Source of the DNA: GCA-2720865 sp047630275
GTDB lineage: Bacteria > Bdellovibrionota > Bacteriovoracia > Bacteriovoracales > Bacteriovoracaceae
DNA length: 64,000 nucleotides
Assembly (NCBI GenBank): GCA_047630275.1
Contig: JBLHVN010000001.1
Location: 1,612,001 to 1,676,000 of the forward strand
Direction: 5' to 3'
Made by a program: the position numbers and the translations under genes. The stretch's first letter is position 1; each line of letters opens with the position of its first letter. A model generated the notes under the pieces. That model had not been told where the DNA came from. It searched no databases and saw nothing but the letters and a program-made list of their open reading frames with translations. Positions 15,880 through 23,775 of this stretch are shown here, piece after piece.

Positions 15880-17331
15880 ATGAATGCTGAACTCTTTAAG
15901 TATCTTTTAATCTTTCTCTTCATTGGAGTCACTTATTGGCTCTCATTAAAAGGAATGAGGAAGACCTCTGATTTAAAAAGTTTCTCTATCGGAAAAGGAG
16001 ACATGAGCCCTTATATGGTGGGCCTCACACTTTCAGCCTCAATAAGTTCTACAGCAACCTTTGTTATTAACCCTGGGTTTGTTTTTACTCATGGTCTTAG
16101 TGCTTTTCTTCACTACGCTGTTGCAGCTTCTTTAGGAGTGGCAATCGCATTTATAAGCTTAACGAAGAAATTTAGATTCCTTGGAGAGAAGCAAGGGGCC
16201 CTTACTATTCCTCATTGGATCTCTACTCGCTATAAGTCTAAAGAATTGGGCCTTCTCTTCGCTGTGATGAATTTACTTTCAATTACCTTTGTCGTTCTTA
16301 TTATGGTGGGTTGTTCTTTATTGGTGGCGGGTCTCTTCCCTGTTTCTCAAAAAATGGCCCTCATCATGGTTATGCTCTTTGTCTTTAGCTATGTCCTCAT
16401 GGGAGGATCATACGCTCACGCCTATACAAATACTCTACAAGGCATTGTTATGCTCGGTATATCAGTCTTCCTTTTTATTTACGGGTATAGTCAAATGGAA
16501 GGGGGCCTTATCAACAATTTAGAAATGATCTCTCCAAGTTTTGCTTCAGTTTTCAATACAGAGAGTTCTCTTTATTATGACTTCTTCAGCGTCTTCCTTA
16601 GTAGCTTTATAGTGACCTTCGCTCTTATGTTACAGCCGCATATCTTAACCAAGGTTCTTTTTTTAAAGGATGATAAACAGGTTAATAAATTTCTTATGAC
16701 GGCCCTTGGAACAGGGGGGATCTTTTCCTTAATGCTCTTCATTGGTTTCTTTGCGCGCTTTGATGGACTTGAAGTTCCTAGGCAAGACGCAGTTGTTGTG
16801 ACTTATATAACAGAAACATTTAAATCAACGATCTGGGGGCAATACTTTACAAGCCTAGTCTCAGTTGGGCTTCTTGCGGCAGGTCTTTCCACCTTAGATG
16901 GTATCTTAGTTTCTCTCTCCTCAATGGTCGTAAATGATATCTATGACCCATGGATAAGTAAGAAGCTAAAGCTAAACTCTCTTAACCTCTCAAGGGTAGT
17001 CTTGGTCGTGATTGGTTTGATTTCATTATTCTTCGCTTGGAACCCTCCATTGCTGGTTGGATTATTTGCTCAAAAAGGTGTTTATGGATTAGCAGCCGCT
17101 AGCATTGTGCCTATAACTTTTGGTGTGTTTTTTGATAAAAGTTTAACAGCGGTGCAGGTGGCCGTTTGTTCTGTAGGGGCCTTGCTCCTTCATCTATACC
17201 TAAACCTCTTTGGTGGAGTGATGAACCCTTCAGTATCTGCTACTTATGGGATCTTTTTTAGCTTCTCAGTTGGTTTTTTCTTTAAATTCATAGAGACGAG
17301 AAGGCAAAAAATTAAGATTCTATTGACGTAA
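15880..17331 (+). CDS. Sodium:solute symporter family transporter
   Basis: 483 residues with about 13 hydrophobic segments and the SSS-family pattern (SASISSTATFVINPGF, GLLAAGLSTLDGILVSLSS). These carriers use the sodium gradient to import small molecules such as carboxylates, amino acids or sugars; the substrate cannot be read from the sequence. As the fifth gene of the ketosynthase operon, 7 bp after the ligase, it probably imports the acid or precursor that the ligase activates. Confidence 0.85.
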   Translation: MNAELFKYLLIFLFIGVTYWLSLKGMRKTSDLKSFSIGKGDMSPYMVGLTLSASISSTATFVINPGFVFTHGLSAFLHYAVAASLGVAIAFISLTKKFRFLGEKQGALTIPHWISTRYKSKELGLLFAVMNLLSITFVVLIMVGCSLLVAGLFPVSQKMALIMVMLFVFSYVLMGGSYAHAYTNTLQGIVMLGISVFLFIYGYSQMEGGLINNLEMISPSFASVFNTESSLYYDFFSVFLSSFIVTFALMLQPHILTKVLFLKDDKQVNKFLMTALGTGGIFSLMLFIGFFARFDGLEVPRQDAVVVTYITETFKSTIWGQYFTSLVSVGLLAAGLSTLDGILVSLSSMVVNDIYDPWISKKLKLNSLNLSRVVLVVIGLISLFFAWNPPLLVGLFAQKGVYGLAAASIVPITFGVFFDKSLTAVQVAVCSVGALLLHLYLNLFGGVMNPSVSATYGIFFSFSVGFFFKFIETRRQKIKILLT

Positions 17332-17395
17332 CCAGCTTAAAATCCTTATAAGTATTAGTAATAAATACTTTAAGCATCATTAGTTTGAACTTCTT

Positions 17396-17417
17396 TATAA
17401 TCATGACCTAGGTCATG
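17396..17417 (+). promoter_or_regulatory. TATAAT and perfect palindrome upstream of the FNR-type gene
   Basis: TATAAT at 17396-17401 is followed directly by the perfect 16-bp palindrome CATGACCTAGGTCATG (17402-17417). Its core, TGA-N6-TCA, fits the general FNR/FixK operator pattern (TTGA-N6-TCAA) with A/T changes at the outer positions. Lying over the expected start of transcription, it would repress the gene, so self-regulation by the FNR-type protein is plausible. An upstream 7-bp inverted repeat (17350-17370) lies between the transporter stop and this site. Confidence 0.5.
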
Positions 17418-17463
17418 TTATTAGGGAAGAGTCGATGTTACTCTTATATTTAAGGGAGCTATT

Positions 17464-18174
17464 TTGAGCAAGACAAATTCCAAGAAGTGCCAAGATTGTC
17501 CATCTAGAATGGACGGTATTTTCTGTGAGCTTGAAGAAGCTTCTCTGAATGATTTAGGTTCAAACAAGATCACTAATCTTTATAAAAAAGGGCAAACTCT
17601 CTTTGTAGAGGGAAATCCTCCCTATGGCCTTTACTGCATCAGTACAGGAAATGTTAAGGTTTCCAAGATAGGACCTAGTGGGAAAGAAAATATTGTTCGA
17701 CTGGCCGGAGCTGGTGATGTTCTTGGGCATAGGAGTATCTTTACAGATCAATACTACAGCGCCACAGCTACTGCCTTAGAAGATACAAGAGTCTGCTTTA
17801 TAGACAAGAAATACATCCTCGAGAAGGTGGAAAAAGAGCCCACTGTTTCTAAGAATATTATGTATAGGTTAGGCAGAGACCTAGGTATTTCAGAAAATAA
17901 GATCGCTTCTCTAGCTCAAAAATCAGTGTTTGAGAGAACTTCTGAGCTTTTATTGCTCCTTGGCGCTTCTCATAGTGAAGAAACCCCTGAAGGTAAGATG
18001 ATTACTTTAAAATTAACAAGAGAAGAGATGGCCTCTTATCTTGGGACTTCTTCAGAAACACTTATCAGGTGTATATCTGAATTAAAGTCTGAAAATGTAC
18101 TAGGCCAAGCAGGGAAGTCTCTCATCATTTTAGATGAAGAAAAGTTAGTCGAATTTGCTAATCTTAGCTACTGA
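17464..18174 (+). CDS. FNR/Crp-family transcriptional regulator with N-terminal cysteine cluster
   Basis: 236 residues from a TTG start with AGGGAG 5 bp before it. The N-terminus has C9-x2-C12-x8-C21; C58 and C111 follow. Three N-terminal cysteines plus C111 could bind a 4Fe-4S cluster as in FNR, although FNR spacing is C-x2-C-x5-C. A cyclic-nucleotide-binding-type beta roll spans about 38-150, then a winged helix with TSSETLIRCI as the recognition helix. It lies next to the cbb3 oxidase cluster, so oxygen-responsive control of that cluster is likely, though the ccoI promoter lacks an obvious FNR box. Confidence 0.85.
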   Translation: MSKTNSKKCQDCPSRMDGIFCELEEASLNDLGSNKITNLYKKGQTLFVEGNPPYGLYCISTGNVKVSKIGPSGKENIVRLAGAGDVLGHRSIFTDQYYSATATALEDTRVCFIDKKYILEKVEKEPTVSKNIMYRLGRDLGISENKIASLAQKSVFERTSELLLLLGASHSEETPEGKMITLKLTREEMASYLGTSSETLIRCISELKSENVLGQAGKSLIILDEEKLVEFANLSY

Positions 18175-18215
18175 TTTCATCCTTTAAAATACGCCTCCAA
18201 AGCTGAGCTAAATCA

Positions 18216-18234
18216 TATAATGATCTTAAGATCA
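18216..18234 (+). promoter_or_regulatory. TATAAT abutting a palindrome upstream of the CNB-like gene
   Basis: TATAAT (18216-18221) runs into the perfect 14-bp palindrome TGATCTTAAGATCA (18221-18234). The arrangement mirrors that before the FNR-type gene, but the half-sites are TGAT spaced by 6, unlike the FNR pattern. The site covers the expected transcription start, so it is a candidate operator. Confidence 0.4.
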
Positions 18235-18262
18235 GGCCTACTATTTGAGTAGGGAGTATCTT

Positions 18263-18598
18263 TTGAACGAGCAAGTTGACATTCACTTCTATGATCTAAT
18301 GAAGGATTATTTTCCTATCGTGACATTTAAGAATGAGGAAATAATTACTTATAGAAATCATATTCCAAGGATAGGGATGATATTAATAAAAGGAGAAATA
18401 GAACTAATTAAGACTAAGACTTCTACCATTGTATCTCCTCCTCAAATAATTGGCCTTAAGGAATTATGGGGAAAGACACCGGTTAAATATAAGGTAAAAG
18501 TATTCCCCGGCACAGAGGTTCTCTCTCTTGATCTTTCAACTTTAAGGTCTTTAGTTAAGAATAAACTTTTAGACCTAGAGTATTTAAAAGTAACTTAA
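18263..18598 (+). CDS. Stand-alone cyclic-nucleotide-binding-like protein
   Basis: 111 residues. The start is the TTG at 18263, which has AGGGAG 6 bp before it; the TTG at 18245 has none. The beta pattern (IVTFKNEEIITYRN, GMILIKGEIELIK, PQIIGLKELW, VLSLDLSTLRSLV) follows the Crp/cNMP-binding roll, without a DNA-binding helix or a phosphate-binding cassette. It lies 88 bp after the FNR-type gene. I infer a small sensor or partner of that regulator; no function is known. Its TAA overlaps the next gene's stop in TTAA. Confidence 0.55.
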   Translation: MNEQVDIHFYDLMKDYFPIVTFKNEEIITYRNHIPRIGMILIKGEIELIKTKTSTIVSPPQIIGLKELWGKTPVKYKVKVFPGTEVLSLDLSTLRSLVKNKLLDLEYLKVT

Positions 18599-19296
18599 TG
18601 GCAAGATGCCCCTAAATGAGTTTGATAACTCATATTAATTCTATAGGCAATCGTTAAGATTCCTATGATCATAAAAGAACTTCCCAATATCTTAGGAGAA
18701 GAGTTTAAGAACTTTTTTAAGTAATTAACAAGTAACTCTGGTGCAATTGTTAAAGCGGGGAGGGTTCCTACCCAAAAAAAGAAAGTTGCTATAAGTGCCT
18801 TTATTGGATCATGAAATGAGGTAACTACAATAATCATGCTATAGAGAAAACCGCAGGGTAGAAGAATAGAAAAGAGCCCTACCCCAAAGGACTTACCTGG
18901 TCCGGGCAAAGTTGGAATAAGAGTAGACCAAATATTACTTCTGAGTTTTGAAAAGATATTTGGCTTTGATATCTTTTTTTGGCCATTAAATGTTTTCAAC
19001 CCCCAGATGATAAAAAGTCCTCCAAGAGTTATCGCGGGGAGGAGGTTTGTTATATGGTTATTAATATAGCGGGAAAATAAATGGCCTAAAGTCCCTCCAA
19101 AAAGACCTAGGAGGCTATAACCTAGAAGCCTTCCTAACTGATAAGACCATATTTCTTTCCTTGTTTTAGAAGTCGCACTCACAAGGCCACCGCACATACC
19201 TACGCAATGAACACTACCTCCAAGGCCTGCTAAAAATGCAATCCAAGGGAGAGCGATGAGGCTTGAATGGGAGAAATGACTAAAAAGGTCCGACAA
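18595..19296 (-). CDS. DsbD_2/TauE-like membrane protein of the cbb3 cluster
   Basis: 233 residues, about six membrane segments. GGSVHCVGMCGG at about 26-37 is the signature of the DsbD_2 (cytochrome biogenesis transmembrane-like, UreH) family usually found beside ccoNOQP and ccoG. Such proteins are linked to copper or redox handling during cbb3 assembly; the exact role is not settled. It is last in the cluster and overlaps ccoG by 17 bp. Confidence 0.8.
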   Translation of the reverse strand: MSDLFSHFSHSSLIALPWIAFLAGLGGSVHCVGMCGGLVSATSKTRKEIWSYQLGRLLGYSLLGLFGGTLGHLFSRYINNHITNLLPAITLGGLFIIWGLKTFNGQKKISKPNIFSKLRSNIWSTLIPTLPGPGKSFGVGLFSILLPCGFLYSMIIVVTSFHDPIKALIATFFFWVGTLPALTIAPELLVNYLKKFLNSSPKILGSSFMIIGILTIAYRINMSYQTHLGASCH

Positions 19297-20686
19297 GCTT
19301 TACCTCCTCTTCTTCTAAAATCATATCATCACTTTTGACTTGTAACTTTAAGACTCTTCTTCCGTGCTCTAGAATTTCTTTTTGAAAGCGGATAAAGATA
19401 TCAATTGTTTTTCTTTTTCCAGAAGCTACAGGGAAGGGCATCTTTTGTGAGACTATTCTTAATACCTCAGGATTGAAATCTTCTTTTGTAGAGATTGTTA
19501 GATTATGATCAACACCTCCGTTATAGTAAACTGAAACTTTATAGTGATTTACTATCTCCCTGCTGCCATCAGTTCTTCTAATCTCTTGATACGCGGACTT
19601 ACTTCCTCTGATAAACTGTAAACTAATAGAATTCCTTTTATTGAGGGCAAAGATAAAAGCAAATAAAGTTATAAGTAAGGCAACAGCATAGAACATAGGC
19701 TTGGCCCTGAACCAACTTAGCTTTACTCCTTCCATATTTGATAAAGAGTCGTAACGAATAAGCCCTAAGGGTCGTTGCATCTTAGTCATGATTTCATCAC
19801 AAGCATCAATACACTGGGTACAAGAGATGCATTCAAGCTGAGTCCCTTTTCTTATATCAATTCCCGTAGGACAAACCTTTACACAGTGATCACATGAAAT
19901 ACAATCGCCTTCTTGATCTTTAGGAACAGTCGTTCTTCTTGGCTCTCCTCGTTTTACGTCATAAGCTACAACAAGAGAGCTTTCATCCATGACCACTGAT
20001 TGAATCTTTCCATATGGGCAGGCCACTATGCAAAACTGTTCTCTAAACCAGCCAAAATCAAAAAGAAAAAGAACTGTTACTGACCACATTATTAAAAATA
20101 AAGTCCAGTGATCAGTTGGGTTTCCGATGGTAACTAAAAAGAGTTTTCTCGTACCAACAAAATACCCCAAGAAGGTGTGTGAGAGGTGAATTGAAACCAA
20201 AAGAAACACTAGCCATTTAAAAGACTTCTTTAAAAATTTATCAAAGTTCATAGGCTGGGATTCAAGCTTCTTTCTTGCTCTTGCGCTCCCTTCGATCATC
20301 TTTTCTATCTTTCTATAAACTAAGTCAATGAAGACTGTTTGAGGGCAGGCCCAGCCACACCATATCCGACCCCACTTTACGGTTATAAAACCAAATGCCA
20401 GTACAAAGCCTAAGAAGACAAAGAAAACAAGGGGACCATCATGACTAAAAAATGTTGAACCAAAGAAGGTAAATTCTCTTTCAGCTAAGTCTAATAAGAT
20501 GATTTGTTTTCCTGAGATATGAATCCAAGGTAGGACGAAATATATTGCAACAAGGGCGTAATAAACCATTGTCCTTCTATCGCGCCACTTACCCTTCACT
20601 TCTTCTGGGTGCACATAAATGCGGTGACCGGCCTCGTCTAATGTGGCAAGCCTCTCAGCATGAACAGTGGTGCTTTCATTTTCCAT
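19280..20686 (-). CDS. ccoG: Cytochrome c oxidase accessory protein CcoG
   Basis: 468 residues. Membrane segments near 40-60, 82-105, 155-180, 195-215 and 330-350; a cysteine pair in GRIWCGWACPQTVFID; two 4Fe-4S motifs of the C-x2-C-x2-C-x3-C(P) type (CISCDHC and CISCTQC) at about 260-300; and a C-terminal immunoglobulin-like domain. CcoG (FixG/RdxA) is a ferredoxin-like membrane protein that reduces copper during CuB insertion into cbb3 oxidase. It lies 7 bp after ccoP and overlaps the following gene. Confidence 0.93.
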   Translation of the reverse strand: MENESTTVHAERLATLDEAGHRIYVHPEEVKGKWRDRRTMVYYALVAIYFVLPWIHISGKQIILLDLAEREFTFFGSTFFSHDGPLVFFVFLGFVLAFGFITVKWGRIWCGWACPQTVFIDLVYRKIEKMIEGSARARKKLESQPMNFDKFLKKSFKWLVFLLVSIHLSHTFLGYFVGTRKLFLVTIGNPTDHWTLFLIMWSVTVLFLFDFGWFREQFCIVACPYGKIQSVVMDESSLVVAYDVKRGEPRRTTVPKDQEGDCISCDHCVKVCPTGIDIRKGTQLECISCTQCIDACDEIMTKMQRPLGLIRYDSLSNMEGVKLSWFRAKPMFYAVALLITLFAFIFALNKRNSISLQFIRGSKSAYQEIRRTDGSREIVNHYKVSVYYNGGVDHNLTISTKEDFNPEVLRIVSQKMPFPVASGKRKTIDIFIRFQKEILEHGRRVLKLQVKSDDMILEEEEVKLVGPF

Positions 20687-20693
20687 TTTAAAC

Positions 20694-21275
20694 CTACTTA
20701 ACTAAAAGTCCTTGCTTTTCTTTTCCGCCGGGGACATTGGTATTTTTAATGGACATTAAATAACTTACCACTTGAAGGATCTCATCTTTTGTAAGGTCCT
20801 CTTTCCATGTTGGCATACCCTTATCTTCTCTGCCGTTAAGGACTACTTCATAAATTGTTGAAGCAGATCCTTTGGCGTGAATCCAATAGGCGTCGGTTAA
20901 GTTCGGTCCAATATCACCCTTACCTTTTTCTTCGTGACAAGAAAGACAATTCTCTTCGTAAACAACAGCTCCAAGAGCGATACCTTCAGGTCCTTCAAAA
21001 GCAGAATAGGCTTCGTTATCAAATTTAGCCATTTTGACAGCGTAAGCTGTTCTTATCTTATTAAGATGGGCCATATCTTGAATAAGCTCATCATTCAGTG
21101 TTGGTCCTCCCATAGCGAGATAATAGATAGCGTAGGGAACACTGAAGACAATCGTTAGGACAAAGGAGAGCTTCCACCAATTAGGAAGGGGATAATCAAA
21201 CTCTTGAATGCCGTCATAGTCATGATCTAGAAGGAGGCTCTTATCCTCTTCAGTTAATTCAGTCTTATCGCTCAT
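20694..21275 (-). CDS. ccoP: cbb3 oxidase subunit III, monohaem CcoP
   Basis: 193 residues: a cytoplasmic acidic N-terminus, a membrane segment (36-55), and one c-type haem domain with C110-L-S-C113-H114 and a distal Met in GMPTW. Subunit III usually has about 290 residues and two haem c sites; this one has a single site and is about 100 residues shorter. It passes electrons toward CcoO/CcoN. The ATG overlaps ccoQ by 11 bp. Confidence 0.88.
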   Translation of the reverse strand: MSDKTELTEEDKSLLLDHDYDGIQEFDYPLPNWWKLSFVLTIVFSVPYAIYYLAMGGPTLNDELIQDMAHLNKIRTAYAVKMAKFDNEAYSAFEGPEGIALGAVVYEENCLSCHEEKGKGDIGPNLTDAYWIHAKGSASTIYEVVLNGREDKGMPTWKEDLTKDEILQVVSYLMSIKNTNVPGGKEKQGLLVK

Positions 21276-21456
21276 GATGCTCTTCCTTTTTAATCGCTTC
21301 GTTCATCAATGGCAGAGAAGCGGCCTTCTTATAAATCCTTCCACTGTCTTTTCTAAAGATCCAAATAAGCATGCTTATAAAGAGGCCTAGAAAAAGGAGA
21401 AGGGCCAGGTTTGTTAAGTGTGTCCAGTTAAAACCGGCTAATACTATTTGCTTCAT
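21265..21456 (-). CDS. ccoQ: cbb3 oxidase subunit IV CcoQ
   Basis: 63 residues with one membrane segment (14-33) and a charged C-terminal tail (GRIYKKAASLP), the size and layout of CcoQ/FixQ, a small non-catalytic subunit that stabilises the complex. Its position between ccoNO and ccoP, overlapping both by a few bases, supports the call. Confidence 0.8.
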   Translation of the reverse strand: MKQIVLAGFNWTHLTNLALLLFLGLFISMLIWIFRKDSGRIYKKAASLPLMNEAIKKEEHHER

Positions 21457-23609
21457 TATTCATCCTCCTCGGTTTCTAACTCTTCTTGAAGATCAACTCC
21501 AAGTCTTTGTAAGTAAGCAATAAGGGCTATGATTTGCTTATTCTTCATTTTCGGATCGACCCCATCTTTCTCTAGCCTCTTTGTGATCGCCTCTGCCTGA
21601 GCAAGGGCGTCAGCCTTTGCGTTCTTAATTTCTTCTACTGAATAAGGAACTCCTAAGGCCTTCATGACAGATAACTTCTTAGTTAAAACTCCTAAGTCAG
21701 TTTTCTTTTTAAAGAGCCATGGATAAACAGGCATAATAGAACCTGCAGTCACCTCTCTTGGGTCATACATATGACGGTAGTGCCAAAGGTCAGAATACTT
21801 TCCTCCAAGCCTTTGTAGATCAGGTCCAATTCTTCTTGAACCCCATTGAAAGGGACGGTCGTAAATGAACTCAGAGGCCTGTGAAGCTTTACCGTAACGG
21901 ATCTCTTCGTGGGCCATGGTTCGAATCATTTGTGAGTGGCAAACATAACAACCTTCTCTAATATAAATATCCCTCCCGGCAATTTCTAAAGAAGTATAAG
22001 GCTTTACCCTTGGGTCTTTCTCTATCCATTTGCTGGCCAGGATTGAAGGCATAATTTCAATAGCTGAGCCGATTAAAACTGCAATAACAGTAAGAACCGT
22101 GAATAGAGCGGTTAGGCCTTCAAGTTTTCTATGCCCCTTTGATAAGTCTTTTGATCTATCAAGGGCGTAAGCTGTAAAGACTTCACCGTCATTAGGTTTC
22201 TTAGCCAGCTTTATAGTTTTATAAAGATTGTAGATCATGACGACAAAGCCAGCTAAGATGAAGACCCCACCAAAGGCCCTAACCCAGTACATAGGAACTA
22301 TCTTAGTTACTGTTTCTACAAAATTTGGATAAACAAGCTGCCCTGTCTTAGTGTCGATGGCCCGCCACATAAGACCTTGTGTAATCCCAGCTGACAACAT
22401 GGATAAGATATAAAGAACCAGACCCACGGTAGTTGACCAAAAATGAAAGTTTGCTAATTTATCACTGTAAAGTTTTGTATTAAACATCTTTGGAATTAAA
22501 TAATAAAGAATCCCTGAGATGATCATTACATTCCAGCCAATTGTTCCAGAATGCACATGGCCTACTACCCAGTCCGTATAATGGGCGAGGGCATTGACAG
22601 ATTTGATGGCCATAAGCGGACCCTCAAAGGTTGCCATGCCGTAGAAGGTGATTGATGTTGCAAAGAACTTGAGAACGGGCTCTTTTCTTACTCGATCCCA
22701 GGCACCCTTGAGAGTCATAAGACCATTGATCATCCCACCCCAACTTGGGGCCCAAAGAATAATAGAAAAGACCATCCCTAAGGTTTGTGCCCAATCAGGA
22801 AGAGAAGTATAAAGAAGGTGATGGGGTCCTGCCCAGATATAGATAAAAACTAATGACCAAAAATGAATGATTGATAACCTATAACTGTAAACGGGTCTGT
22901 TAATCGCCTTTGGAACAAAGTAATACATAAGACCAAGAAAAGGAGTGGTTAGAAAAAAAGCAACTGCATTATGCCCATACCACCACTGGATAAGGGCGTC
23001 TTGAGCTCCGGCCCAAACCGGATAGGATTTCATAAAACTGACAGGTATTTCTACTGAATTGACCAAGTGAAGAATAGCGACTGTAATGATAGTAGCTATG
23101 TAAAACCATAAGGCAACGTAGATATGCCTCTCTCTTCTTTTCCAAAGTGTTCCAAAGAAGTTTATGCCAAAGACGACCCAAACGATTGTGATGGCCAGGT
23201 CTATTGGCCACTCTAGCTCTGCATACTCTTTTCCATGGGAATAGCCTAAAGGAAGTGAAATGGCAGCTGCTAAGATAATAAGTTGCCAGCCCCAAAAATG
23301 AAACCTTGAAAGAGTATCATTGTAGAGACGAGCCTTACAGAGCCTTTGAGTAGAGTAGTAAACTCCAGCAAAGATAGCATTCCCACAAAAGGCAAAGATA
23401 GCAGCATTGGTGTGAAGGGGCCTTAGCCTACCAAAGGTTACCCATTCTAAGCCTAGGTTAAATTTCCAGCTTGCTAGTTGAAAGGCAATACAAACACCTA
23501 AGAGAAGGGCCACAGCACCCCAGCCTAAAGTAGCGTATAGAAACTGCCTTACGATCTTGTCATCATAGGAGAACTCTTCAAGAACTCTTCCTTCAGTCTG
23601 TTGATTCAT
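21456..23609 (-). CDS. ccoN: Fused cbb3 oxidase subunits I and II (CcoNO)
   Basis: 717 residues. Residues 1-about 490 are the haem-copper oxidase subunit CcoN: H66 (LRPLHTN), HNAVAFFL, a GPHHLLYT histidine pair for CuB, and VGHVHSGTIGW for the high- and low-spin haems. After a membrane segment near 497-515 the rest is CcoO with haem c motif C554-Y-V-C557-H558 and conserved SQMIRTM and WGSRRIGPDL. Fusion of N and O is known in some delta-proteobacteria and Bacteroidetes. The enzyme reduces oxygen to water and pumps protons at low oxygen. Confidence 0.95.
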   Translation of the reverse strand: MNQQTEGRVLEEFSYDDKIVRQFLYATLGWGAVALLLGVCIAFQLASWKFNLGLEWVTFGRLRPLHTNAAIFAFCGNAIFAGVYYSTQRLCKARLYNDTLSRFHFWGWQLIILAAAISLPLGYSHGKEYAELEWPIDLAITIVWVVFGINFFGTLWKRRERHIYVALWFYIATIITVAILHLVNSVEIPVSFMKSYPVWAGAQDALIQWWYGHNAVAFFLTTPFLGLMYYFVPKAINRPVYSYRLSIIHFWSLVFIYIWAGPHHLLYTSLPDWAQTLGMVFSIILWAPSWGGMINGLMTLKGAWDRVRKEPVLKFFATSITFYGMATFEGPLMAIKSVNALAHYTDWVVGHVHSGTIGWNVMIISGILYYLIPKMFNTKLYSDKLANFHFWSTTVGLVLYILSMLSAGITQGLMWRAIDTKTGQLVYPNFVETVTKIVPMYWVRAFGGVFILAGFVVMIYNLYKTIKLAKKPNDGEVFTAYALDRSKDLSKGHRKLEGLTALFTVLTVIAVLIGSAIEIMPSILASKWIEKDPRVKPYTSLEIAGRDIYIREGCYVCHSQMIRTMAHEEIRYGKASQASEFIYDRPFQWGSRRIGPDLQRLGGKYSDLWHYRHMYDPREVTAGSIMPVYPWLFKKKTDLGVLTKKLSVMKALGVPYSVEEIKNAKADALAQAEAITKRLEKDGVDPKMKNKQIIALIAYLQRLGVDLQEELETEEDE

Positions 23610-23775
23610 TCAATAATTCCTTGTTATTTTCTTTTTTTATATCTTCAAAGAGGATTCTTTTTGCCGGAGTATCTAAGTCATCCATGTCTCCATTTTTTAC
23701 ACTCATGATGAATAAGAATAAAAAGCTAAAGCCTAGGATGAGAGAGAGGGGTAATAGGATATAGAGTGCTTCCAC
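23593..23775 (-). CDS. ccoS: cbb3 oxidase assembly protein CcoS
   Basis: 60 residues, one membrane segment (4-24), then the conserved SVKNGDMDDLDTPAKRILFED, which is the CcoS signature (G-x-x-DDL-x-T-P). It helps insert cofactors into cbb3 oxidase. It starts at a GTG immediately after the ccoI stop and overlaps ccoNO by 17 bp, so the three are translated together. Confidence 0.9.
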   Translation of the reverse strand: MEALYILLPLSLILGFSFLFLFIMSVKNGDMDDLDTPAKRILFEDIKKENNKELLNESTD

